Positions 6,778 to 13,206 of a stretch of 16,517 nt of DNA are shown piece by piece (the first letter of the stretch is position 1; every line of letters starts with the position of its first letter). Made by a program: the position numbers and the translations under genes. This DNA comes from Bacteroidales bacterium UBA3388 (lineage in GTDB: Bacteria > Bacteroidota > Bacteroidia > Bacteroidales > P3), in NCBI GenBank assembly GCA_002358855.1, contig DEPQ01000057.1, forward strand, positions 1 to 16,517, given 5' to 3'. The notes beneath the pieces are model-generated. The model worked only from the letters and a program-made list of their open reading frames with translations. It had not been told where the DNA came from and did not search any database.

Positions 6778-7757
6778 ATTCTTTCTATTAGTTTGTTTAT
6801 ATCTATGTTTTTACTGCATTGAAAGGTATTGTTTTTACATTTTTTTGCTCCGTGTAGGCCACATGGTTTGCATTTTGGTGTTGGTGTGGCTTCTACTACT
6901 AAGGAATCATCGCTTAGGGGTGTGAATCCGAAGCTTGTGCTTGTGGAACAAAAGACTGCTGTTACCGGTGCATTGACCGAAGTGCAAAGATGCAAAGGTG
7001 CTGAGTCGTTTGTGAAGTTCATTTTAGCATCTCGCATTAGGGCGGCTGATTGTAAAAGCGTTAATTTGCCCGATAGATTAAAGGTATTGGTGTGTTTAGT
7101 GTGGAGTTTTATGTATTGGCATAGTGCTTCGTCTTGTGGAGAGCCTAAGAGATAGAGTGGACTTTCTTCTGGTAAGTGATTTGTTAGTTCTATCCATTTT
7201 TCTTTTTCTAAGGTCTTGGTTGGCCATAGTGATGCTGGGCTTAGGGTGTAGTAATTGCCTTGTTTGTATATGCTTGTTTTGGCATAGTCTTGTTTTGTGG
7301 GATAAAGTGTTGGGCGTGGTGCTGTTTTACACCAATAGCCTTCGAGTAGGGATATGTTTCTATCTACTTCGTGTATGCCTTGTTCTATTTTGTGTTCTAC
7401 TCTATGGGTAAAGAATATTGATAAAGGGTTTTTCTTAAAGCCTATGCGTTTTTTGGCTCCTGAGTATAGGGTTACAAGTCCTGAGGAAAAGAATCGTTGT
7501 ATGCAAAAGACTACATCGTATTTTTCTTTTCTTATTCTATCGCATAAATCCCATAGTCTTAGATATTTTTTATCGTCTTTTTGCCATATCCATAGGTTAT
7601 TGATAAAAGGATGTTCATGAAAAAGGGCTTGATTGCCGTCTTTTATCATTAGGTCTATTTGTGAGTTAGGAAATTTATGGTGTAATTTTTCTAAGAGTGA
7701 GCTTGCAAGGATTACATCGCCTATGGAGGCTGTTTGTATTACTAAGATTTTTTCCAT
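6774..7757 (-). CDS. Glycosyltransferase family 9 (heptosyltransferase-like)
   Basis: 327 residues. The N-terminal Rossmann domain begins MEKILVIQTASIGDVILASSLL, the typical opening of LPS heptosyltransferases, and the C-terminal domain carries FTNDSAPLHLCTSVNAPVTAVF at 248-269, which corresponds to the nucleotide-sugar binding NDSGPMHLAAALGTP motif of GT9. In the family such cytoplasmic enzymes add heptose or another sugar to the LPS inner core or related surface glycans. The segment 296-314 is rich in Cys (C296, C299, C307, C314), seen in several Bacteroidota members. It is followed without a gap by the PNGase F-like gene (4-bp overlap) and begins only 14 bp after the terminator stem of ilvE, with no clear promoter of its own. 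Sugar donor and acceptor are unknown. Confidence 0.88.
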   Translation of the reverse strand: MEKILVIQTASIGDVILASSLLEKLHHKFPNSQIDLMIKDGNQALFHEHPFINNLWIWQKDDKKYLRLWDLCDRIRKEKYDVVFCIQRFFSSGLVTLYSGAKKRIGFKKNPLSIFFTHRVEHKIEQGIHEVDRNISLLEGYWCKTAPRPTLYPTKQDYAKTSIYKQGNYYTLSPASLWPTKTLEKEKWIELTNHLPEESPLYLLGSPQDEALCQYIKLHTKHTNTFNLSGKLTLLQSAALMRDAKMNFTNDSAPLHLCTSVNAPVTAVFCSTSTSFGFTPLSDDSLVVEATPTPKCKPCGLHGAKKCKNNTFQCSKNIDINKLIERI

Positions 7758-7765
7758 AATGTTTT

Positions 7766-7803
7766 AAAAATAAAGCCGCCCAATGTTTTAATCGAACGGC
7801 TTT
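7766..7803 (-). terminator. Intrinsic terminator downstream of ilvE
   Basis: On the minus strand AAAGCCG (7797-7803) pairs with CGGCTTT (7772-7778) across an 18-nt loop and is followed by ATTTTT. It ends the ilvE transcript, and the glycosyltransferase start codon follows 14 bp later, so any read-through would feed that operon. Confidence 0.75.
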
Positions 7804-7828
7804 GGTGAAATTTCAAACAATTTTATTG

Positions 7829-8842
7829 TTATTCTACTACTAAATTCCAGTTGTGAGTATCTTCTACTTCTCCTTCTTGGATTCCTTTTAGTTGTTTGTA
7901 AAGTTTTGTACAGATTGGGCCTGCTTCTGTGCCGTAATCATATACTTTTCCTGTTTCTCTATCAACGATTTTTCCAATTGGAGAGATAACTGCTGCTGTT
8001 CCGCATGCTGCTACTTCTTCAAATGTTGATAATTCATCGATAGCGATTTGTCTTTGTTCTACTTTCAATCCCATGTCTTCTGCTAATTGGCGTAATGACA
8101 TATTTGTGATTGAAGGAAGGATTGATGATGATTTTGGAGTGCAGTATGTGTTGTCTTTTATTCCGAAGAAGTTTGCTGCTCCTGCTTCATCTATGTATTT
8201 CTTTTCTTTTGCATCAAGATAAAGTACGTTTGAGAATCCTTCATCGTGAGCTCTTTGACCTGATTGTAAAGATGCTGCGTAGTTTCCTCCAACTTTCAAT
8301 GTTCCTGTTCCAAGTGGAGCTGCACGGTCTGCATCTTTTACTATTTGGATTTGAACTGGTTTGAAGCCTTCTTTGAAGTATGGTCCTACTGGGCCTGCAA
8401 ATACTACGAAAAGATATTCATTTGCTGGTTTTACTCCAACTTGTGCTCCTGTTCCTATCAATAGTGGACGTAAGTATAAAGATGCGCCGCTTCCTGCTGG
8501 TGGAACGAATCTTTCGTTACGTTTTACTACTTCTATACAAGCCTTTACGAATAATTCTTCTGGAACTGGTGCCATCATAACACCTTCTGCTGAACGAATT
8601 AGACGTTTTGCATTTTCGTAAGGACGGAACAAACGAATTTTTCCATCAACTCCTCTGAATGCTTTCATTCCTTCAAAGGCTTCTTGTCCATAGTGCAAAC
8701 AAGTTGCAGCCATGTGCATTGTGATTTCTTCTGAATCTGTAACTTCTAATTCTCCCCATTTTCCATCTCTATAATAACAACGTACGTTGTAATCTGTTTT
8801 GAAGTAACCAAATGGGAGGTTTTTCCAATCTATGTTTTGCAT
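7829..8842 (-). CDS. ilvE: Branched-chain amino acid aminotransferase
   Basis: 337 residues, PLP fold-type IV (class IV). Motifs: CLHYGQEAFEGMKAFRG at 48-64, the lysine segment GTGTLKVGGNYAAS at 178-191 with K183 expected to hold PLP, YIDEAGAANFF in the C-terminal domain, and EEVAACGTAAVISPIG. The length and the GQEAFEG form fit the long bacterial/eukaryotic subfamily of IlvE. It transfers the amino group between Leu, Ile or Val and 2-oxoglutarate in the cytoplasm, the last step of synthesis and first of degradation. It lies 57 bp downstream of a thioesterase gene on the same strand, possibly with its own weak promoter, and ends at a clear terminator. No other ilv or leu genes are in view. 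Confidence 0.95.
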   Translation of the reverse strand: MQNIDWKNLPFGYFKTDYNVRCYYRDGKWGELEVTDSEEITMHMAATCLHYGQEAFEGMKAFRGVDGKIRLFRPYENAKRLIRSAEGVMMAPVPEELFVKACIEVVKRNERFVPPAGSGASLYLRPLLIGTGAQVGVKPANEYLFVVFAGPVGPYFKEGFKPVQIQIVKDADRAAPLGTGTLKVGGNYAASLQSGQRAHDEGFSNVLYLDAKEKKYIDEAGAANFFGIKDNTYCTPKSSSILPSITNMSLRQLAEDMGLKVEQRQIAIDELSTFEEVAACGTAAVISPIGKIVDRETGKVYDYGTEAGPICTKLYKQLKGIQEGEVEDTHNWNLVVE

Positions 8843-8871
8843 CTCTTTATATTTTTATGAATTATTTTTGG

Positions 8872-8879
8872 CAAAATTA
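8872..8879 (-). promoter_or_regulatory. Possible -7 element for ilvE
   Basis: TAATTTTG on the minus strand fits TAnnTTTG and lies 29 bp upstream of the ilvE ATG. No TTTG is seen at the expected -33 position, so this is a weak call; ilvE may be read mainly from the thioesterase promoter. Confidence 0.4.
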
Positions 8880-8899
8880 GTCATTTATTTTTAATTGAC

Positions 8900-9334
8900 C
8901 TACTTTGTGGCTTCAAATTTTAAGAATTTGTCTTTAAATTCTTGTGGAATTTCAGCCGAAGTCTGTGTTTTTTGATTGAATCCTGCAAGAATTGTTCTGC
9001 AAGTACCTTTTATTTCTCCATTAGATGTAACAAGTCTTTGGTGCATTGTCATAGATTTGTTGCCAAAGCGTACAAGTTTTGTATCAACATAAATTTCTTC
9101 TCCTTGTAAAATAGGTTTGAAGAAATTGTTTTCAGTATTTACTATCACAACTAAGACCTCATTCCAACCAAAATGTCCACCATTTACTGCCTCAAAATAG
9201 TTTATGCGTCCTAAATCGTAGTATTGGGCTTGATAACTATTGTTTACGTGATTTAAGGCATCTAAATCGCTAAATCGTATTTGTATAGGTAGGCGAAATT
9301 TATAGGTATCGTTCTCTGGTTTTATTATATCCAT
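8900..9334 (-). CDS. Acyl-CoA thioesterase, hotdog fold (4HBT family)
   Basis: 144 residues from the ATG at 9332-9334. The motif RFSDLDALNHVNNSYQAQYYDLGR (20-43) is the 4HBT signature, with D25 in the position of the catalytic Asp and the NHVNN loop after it; the remainder (KPILQGEEIYVDTKLVRFG, SMTMHQRLVTSNG) forms the hotdog sheet. The family hydrolyses acyl-CoA thioesters in the cytoplasm; the acyl group is unknown. The frame is open up to 9385, but the promoter elements for this gene (-7 at 9350-9357, -33 at 9377-9380) would then lie inside the coding region, so the downstream ATG is chosen. The resulting leader is very short, around 10 nt. It may be co-transcribed with ilvE. Confidence 0.85.
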   Translation of the reverse strand: MDIIKPENDTYKFRLPIQIRFSDLDALNHVNNSYQAQYYDLGRINYFEAVNGGHFGWNEVLVVIVNTENNFFKPILQGEEIYVDTKLVRFGNKSMTMHQRLVTSNGEIKGTCRTILAGFNQKTQTSAEIPQEFKDKFLKFEATK

Positions 9335-9345
9335 TCTTAATTTTT

Positions 9346-9380
9346 TTTGCAAAGATAGTTGTTTTTTGTACTTTTGCAAA
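9346..9380. promoter_or_regulatory. Overlapping divergent promoters (thioesterase / ribF) built on two TTTGCAAA palindromes
   Basis: TTTGCAAA occurs at 9346-9353 and 9373-9380, 27 bp apart. Rightward promoter: -33 TTTG 9346-9349, 19-bp spacer, -7 TACTTTTG 9369-9376, serving ribF. Leftward promoter: -33 TTTG 9377-9380, 19-bp spacer, -7 TATCTTTG 9350-9357, serving the thioesterase. Each palindrome supplies the -33 of one promoter and the TTTG of the -7 of the other, so both cannot be occupied together. Confidence 0.8.
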
Positions 9381-9407
9381 CTCATTTGAGTAATAATTTA
9401 TAGGATT

Positions 9408-10337
9408 TTGAAGGTAATAAGATTTGAGGATTTAAGAAAATTTGATGAGCGACCTATTCTCTCCATAGGAATGTTTGATGGCGTCCACAAAGGACATCAA
9501 GCATTGTTGAAAGAATTAGTTCAAGAGGCTAAAAGAGAGAATACTTGTTCTATGGTTATTAGTTTTGATAAGCATCCGCGTCAAGTAGTTTCGGATAATG
9601 AGAATGAGGTAAGGATATTGCAGACAGACTCGGAGCGAATAGAAAAACTATCGGATAGCGGAGTCGATTACTTAGTTATATTACACTTTACAAAAGAGAT
9701 TGCAAAACTTGAAGCCTCAGAATTCTTAGACCTTGTAATAGAAAACATCAATCCAAAAGCCCTATTGCTCGGATATGATAATCGTTTTGGAAGAAAAGGC
9801 TCCTTGCAATTTGATGAAATACTCGCAAAAGGAGAATATAAAAATATAAAAATAAGACGTACACAAGACTGTGTGTGGCATAAAGAAATAGAAATCTCCT
9901 CCACACAAATAAGAAAAGCCTTAGAAAAAGGGGAGGTAAACCTTGCTAACCAAATGCTTGGATACGCTTACACAATAGAAGGAAAAGTAATAAACGGATA
10001 TAAGATAGGACGAACGCTTGGTTTTCCTACGGCAAATATTCAACTAACTAACAATAAGCTATTGCCACAAGACGGAGTCTATGCAGTAGAATGCCAAATA
10101 GACGATAAGACATATAAAGGAGTTCTTTCAATAGGAGAGAGAGCAACCTTTAACATTGAGGGAAAAAGCATAGAATTACACATTTTTTTCTTTGATTCAG
10201 AAATTTATTTCAAAGAAATAAAAATCCAAATCAAAGACTTTTTAAGAGAACAACAAAAGTTTTCCTCCAAAGAAGAGTTAATAGAACAAATAACCAAAGA
10301 CTGTGAAAATGCAAAAAACATACTATATAATAATTAG
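9408..10337 (+). CDS. ribF: Bifunctional riboflavin kinase / FAD synthetase
   Basis: 309 residues, normal length. The N-terminal FMN adenylyltransferase domain has SIGMFDGVHKGHQ (19-31), with the HxGH nucleotide-binding motif, GYDNRFGRKG (122-131) and ISSTQIRK (163-170). The C-terminal flavokinase domain has GRTLGFPTAN (201-210) and the expected catalytic Glu in IELHIF (E256). It converts riboflavin to FMN and then FAD in the cytoplasm, the cofactors used by the acyl-CoA dehydrogenase and EtfAB of this window. The start is TTG at 9408-9410: an in-frame stop at 9387-9389 leaves no ATG upstream, and the first internal Met falls inside the nucleotide-binding motif. The 3' end overlaps the next gene by about 29 bp. 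Confidence 0.95.
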   Translation: MKVIRFEDLRKFDERPILSIGMFDGVHKGHQALLKELVQEAKRENTCSMVISFDKHPRQVVSDNENEVRILQTDSERIEKLSDSGVDYLVILHFTKEIAKLEASEFLDLVIENINPKALLLGYDNRFGRKGSLQFDEILAKGEYKNIKIRRTQDCVWHKEIEISSTQIRKALEKGEVNLANQMLGYAYTIEGKVINGYKIGRTLGFPTANIQLTNNKLLPQDGVYAVECQIDDKTYKGVLSIGERATFNIEGKSIELHIFFFDSEIYFKEIKIQIKDFLREQQKFSSKEELIEQITKDCENAKNILYNN

Positions 10338-10803
10338 CCTGCTTTTTACATTTACATCCACAGCTCAAAACTCTTGTTACAAATCATTAGATCAAGCCTT
10401 AAAGCAAAAAGATTGTGTAACATGCCTTGATTTATCAAAACAAAGACTTAAACAAATACCAAACGAAGTATTTGAATTTTCAAACTTAGAAAAACTAATT
10501 TTAACCAAAAACAAAATAAAACACATACCCGATTCGTTATCACAATTACACAAACTACACTACCTCGATCTTGGCTCCAACTACATAGACGCTCTACCAG
10601 CCACACTAAGCACACTACCAATAGACACACTTATAATGTGGGACAACCCAATCTATGAACTACCAGAAGAACTATCACAATGGGACTTAAAATACCTTGA
10701 CCTAAGAGCCATACAAATGAATAAACAAGAACAAAACAGCATAAAACAACACTTTCCACAAGCAAGAATAAGAATGGATCACCCATGCAATTGTGGAAGA
10801 TAA
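10309..10803 (+). CDS. Small secreted leucine-rich-repeat protein
   Basis: 164 residues from ATG 10309 (a GTG two codons earlier, 10303, is the alternative). A hydrophobic signal peptide, MQKTYYIIISLLFTFTSTAQ, is followed by the mature protein. Residues 38-135 hold about four leucine-rich repeats of 21-24 residues with the LxxLxLxxNxIxxIPxxLxxL spacing (NLEKLILTKNKIKHIPDSLSQL, KLHYLDLGSNYIDALPATLSTL). It ends in PCNCGR, with Cys residues that may form a disulfide cap (C37, C40 near the start of the repeats; C160, C162 at the end). Likely a periplasmic or outer-surface binding protein with unknown partner. Its start lies inside the end of ribF, which suggests translational coupling although the functions look unrelated. 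Confidence 0.8.
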   Translation: MQKTYYIIISLLFTFTSTAQNSCYKSLDQALKQKDCVTCLDLSKQRLKQIPNEVFEFSNLEKLILTKNKIKHIPDSLSQLHKLHYLDLGSNYIDALPATLSTLPIDTLIMWDNPIYELPEELSQWDLKYLDLRAIQMNKQEQNSIKQHFPQARIRMDHPCNCGR

Positions 10804-10822
10804 GCAATAGGAAAAGAAAGAA

Positions 10823-11587
10823 ATGAAAGTAGCATTATTTCAAGCAAATACAAAAGACAACGCCACAAAAGAAAACATAGAAAGATACAAACAAATACTA
10901 ACAAACTTAGATAAAGACACTGACCTCTTAGTATTTCCTGAGATGTTTACTACAGGCTTTACTATAGACACAGACTATGCAGAAGAAATGCAAGGAATAA
11001 GTCTTGAATTTCTAAAACAAATAGCCCAAGAAAAAGACATAGCAGTAGATGCAAGCATAATGATAAAAGAAGGCGAAAAATACGTAAATCGCCACTTTTT
11101 TGTAACAAAAGATAAGGTAGAATACTACGACAAAAAACATCTTTTTTGTCTATCAAGAGAACCAAAATATATTTCAAAAGGCGAAAAACAACTCATAGTT
11201 GAATATAAAGGTTGGAAAATAAAACTCTTGACTTGCTATGATCTTCGTTTTCCGATGTGGGCAAGGAATCACTTTTCGCAAGACAAAGGCTTTGATTACG
11301 ATGTGTTGATATACGTAGCGAGTTGGGCTGACGACAGAATCAGTAATTGGGAGATGCTTTTGCCAGCAAGAGCAATAGAAAATCAATCCTATGTAATAGG
11401 CGTCAATCGCACAGGAATAGACAAAAAAGGCTACACCTACAAAGGCTCAACCATAGCCATAGATTACCAAGGAGACACAATGAGCCGAGCAAACGATGAA
11501 ACAGAAGAAATAATCTATGCAACCCTTGACAAAGACGCTCTAAAACAATACCGAGATAAATTTCCCGTAGCATTAGATTGGGATTAG
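10823..11587 (+). CDS. Carbon-nitrogen hydrolase, omega-amidase (YafV/Nit2) type
   Basis: 254 residues, nitrilase superfamily. The Glu-Lys-Cys triad can be placed: E40 in LLVFPEMFTTGF, K104 in YYDKKHLF, C138 in LLTCYDLRFPMWARN. The TCYDLRFPMW form and the MFTTGF segment are those of the omega-amidase branch (E. coli YafV), which hydrolyses 2-oxoglutaramate and 2-oxosuccinamate to the oxo acid and ammonia and in that way repairs the side product of glutamine transaminases, for example in methionine salvage. It lies 19 bp after the leucine-rich-repeat gene, so it is the third gene of the ribF operon, and is closed by the shared terminator at 11595-11631. The substrate is inferred from family features; general carbon-nitrogen hydrolase activity is secure. 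Confidence 0.88.
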   Translation: MKVALFQANTKDNATKENIERYKQILTNLDKDTDLLVFPEMFTTGFTIDTDYAEEMQGISLEFLKQIAQEKDIAVDASIMIKEGEKYVNRHFFVTKDKVEYYDKKHLFCLSREPKYISKGEKQLIVEYKGWKIKLLTCYDLRFPMWARNHFSQDKGFDYDVLIYVASWADDRISNWEMLLPARAIENQSYVIGVNRTGIDKKGYTYKGSTIAIDYQGDTMSRANDETEEIIYATLDKDALKQYRDKFPVALDWD

Positions 11588-11594
11588 AATAATT

Positions 11595-11631
11595 AAAAAG
11601 GCGGTTGAAAGAATCAATCGCCTTTTTGCTT
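11595..11631. terminator. Bidirectional terminator, copy 1 of a 37-bp repeat
   Basis: A-run, GGCGGTTGA, 5-nt loop AAGAA, TCAATCGCC, T-run; the stem is 9 bp with one G-U pair and is extended by A-T pairs. It lies 7 bp after the stop of the plus-strand hydrolase and 4 bp before the stop of the minus-strand ATPase, serving both. The 37 bases are identical to 13133-13169. Confidence 0.92.
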
Positions 11632-11635
11632 GTTT

Positions 11636-12994
11636 TTATATTAAAAATTCATCTGCATTATTGGAGATGTTGTGAAAAAACATAATGTAGTAGATAGGGA
11701 GGTATGTGATTTTGTTTTTTGTGTAGATGTTTTGTTCGTTTGATAATACGTAGGCTTTCTTTATGTTATACTCTTCGTTTGATAAAAACTTGTCTAAGGC
11801 ACTGTGAACGGAGTAATCTTTTCCTGATTTTACTTCTATTGGAATGTTGGATAGGTTGTCAATATCCTCAATCAAGTAATCTATTTCACCATTCTTTTTG
11901 TTGTCATAGTAATAAAGGTTATATCCGTGTGCTTTTAATTCTTGTGCGACAACGGTTTCATAAACAGAACCGAGATTTATGCTTTTTACATCGGACATTA
12001 CTGCTTTTATGTTGTTGCGGTAGTATAATCCTGATAAAATACCAACATCATTAAGATATAGTTTTAAAAGATTTTTTCCGCTATGTTCTAATAAAGGGTA
12101 TGTTGGTGTGCTTACTGCTTTTACATCTAAGGTTATACCTGCTGAAATAAGGTAATCAAATTCTTCTAAATAGTCTTCTGTTCTTTTCCAACTCTTTTCT
12201 TCTATTTTTTTTATGACAATTCTTTTCTTTTTATTTTCAAGGTTTGAGGGAATCATATCGTAGATACGGCGAATTTTTAATTTTTTGGAGTTTTCTTCTT
12301 CATATTTTGATGCATCTACTTTATACAAATCATAAGTTTCTTTTTGGATTTGTCTAAACTCTAAAACATTACTTCTTTCAACGAATGCTTCAACGGCTTT
12401 TGGCAGTCCTCCAACTAATATATATTTTTTAAAAAGATTCATCATCTTTTGGTGCATTGTATCTGATAATGCTTGTTGTTTATTGAAGTTTTCTTTCATT
12501 GCTTCAATGGCAATTTCTCCTATACCATTGGCATAAAGGAATTCTTCAAAATCCATAGGATACATTTTTTGAATTTCTAAACTTCCAATAGGAACAGATT
12601 GTGTGTTTTTTAGAGTTACTCCAAGCAAAGAGCCACTTGCGATATAGGTGAATCTCTTTTCTTGCATCAAAAACTTTGCAAGAGTGAGTAAATGGTCGTA
12701 TGCTTGAATTTCATCAATGAAAACTAATGTGTTTTCTTTTTCTTTTATTTTGTCTCCTGCTACAATACTTAATGCCATATAGAAATCTTTGGTGGTTTTT
12801 GCTTCTGCAAAAATTCTATCTCCCAATTTATCTTCTTCCATATTGATTTCAATATAATTAGGAAACATTTTCTGTCCTACCCAACGTACTATATATGATT
12901 TTCCTATTTGTCGAGCACCTTCAATCAATAACATTCTGTTTGAATTAGAAGAAAGATAATCTTCAATGAGTTTTGTGATTTTTCTATACAACAT
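11636..12994 (-). CDS. AAA-family ATPase with DUF4143 domain
   Basis: 452 residues. The N-terminal ATPase domain has the Walker A motif GARQIGKS (26-33), Walker B TLVFIDEIQ (89-97) and the sensor-like YIASGSLLG (117-125). The middle part contains ILVGGLPKAVEAFVE (192-205), usual in DUF4143 proteins, and the C-terminal part has NGEIDYLIE (368-376) and PIEVKSGK (385-392), the D...ExK pattern of a PD-(D/E)XK nuclease-like fold. These ATPases occur in many paralogous copies in Bacteroidota and their role is not established; some are treated as accessory or defence-associated genes. The gene stands alone, between two identical terminators, in the opposite direction to the ribF operon, with repeats upstream, all of which suggests a mobile or duplicated cassette. 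Walker motifs look intact, so it is probably functional. Confidence 0.92.
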   Translation of the reverse strand: MLYRKITKLIEDYLSSNSNRMLLIEGARQIGKSYIVRWVGQKMFPNYIEINMEEDKLGDRIFAEAKTTKDFYMALSIVAGDKIKEKENTLVFIDEIQAYDHLLTLAKFLMQEKRFTYIASGSLLGVTLKNTQSVPIGSLEIQKMYPMDFEEFLYANGIGEIAIEAMKENFNKQQALSDTMHQKMMNLFKKYILVGGLPKAVEAFVERSNVLEFRQIQKETYDLYKVDASKYEEENSKKLKIRRIYDMIPSNLENKKKRIVIKKIEEKSWKRTEDYLEEFDYLISAGITLDVKAVSTPTYPLLEHSGKNLLKLYLNDVGILSGLYYRNNIKAVMSDVKSINLGSVYETVVAQELKAHGYNLYYYDNKKNGEIDYLIEDIDNLSNIPIEVKSGKDYSVHSALDKFLSNEEYNIKKAYVLSNEQNIYTKNKITYLPIYYIMFFHNISNNADEFLI

Positions 12995-13014
12995 TTTATT
13001 GTCTGTTTTTGGTG

Positions 13015-13022
13015 CAAATTTA
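13015..13022 (-). promoter_or_regulatory. Probable -7 element for the DUF4143 ATPase gene
   Basis: TAAATTTG on the minus strand fits TAnnTTTG and lies 20 bp upstream of the ATG at 12992-12994. The position expected for the -33 element falls at the edge of the first 33-bp repeat (13037 onwards) and has no TTTG, so the repeats may replace it functionally. Confidence 0.5.
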
Positions 13023-13036
13023 GTGCTTTTTTTAAT

Positions 13037-13132
13037 AAAAGGTACGTTTTCCTATAAATTTTCTGATTAAAAAGGTGCGTTTTCCTACGGATTTTTTAAT
13101 TGAAAAGGTGCGTTTTTTAAATTTAAACATTG
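13037..13132. repeat. 33-bp direct repeats upstream of the ATPase gene
   Basis: The element AAAAGGTRCGTTTT begins at 13037, 13070 and 13103. Units 1 and 2 are 33 bp long and agree at most positions (AAAAGGT, CGTTTTCCTA, ATTTT in common); unit 3 keeps the first 14 bases and then diverges over 30 bp. A fourth AAAAAGG opens the terminator at 13133. The array sits just upstream of the ATPase promoter and downstream of the btuG terminator as read on the minus strand. Confidence 0.75.
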
Positions 13133-13169
13133 AAAAAGGCGGTTGAAAGAATCAATCGCCTTTTTGCTT
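13133..13169. terminator. Terminator of the btuB-btuG operon, copy 2 of a 37-bp repeat
   Basis: Identical over 37 bases to 11595-11631 and in the same orientation. It lies about 37 bp after the stop of the btuG-like gene (minus strand) and forms the same 9-bp stem with A and T runs on both sides, so it works in both directions. Confidence 0.9.
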
Positions 13170-13206
13170 TTTGATTTAGTAATAAAAAAATAAGTATAGA
13201 ATGGAT

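Noticed and set aside
6829..7155. Plus-strand 108-residue open frame antisense to the glycosyltransferase
   Set aside because: It mirrors the coding bias of the real gene, has no family resemblance and no promoter element.
8900..9385. Longer thioesterase start at 9385 (17 extra residues)
   Set aside because: Both promoter elements for the gene lie inside this extension, and the extra residues (basic, low complexity) are not part of the hotdog fold.
11719..12054. Plus-strand 111-residue open frame antisense to the ATPase gene
   Set aside because: Rich in Cys, Leu and Arg as expected for the reverse strand of an AT-rich gene; the ATPase motifs on the other strand are unambiguous.
11595..13169. 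The ATPase segment as an insertion sequence
   Set aside because: The flanking repeats are terminators in direct orientation, there are no terminal inverted repeats or transposase, and no short target duplication is visible.
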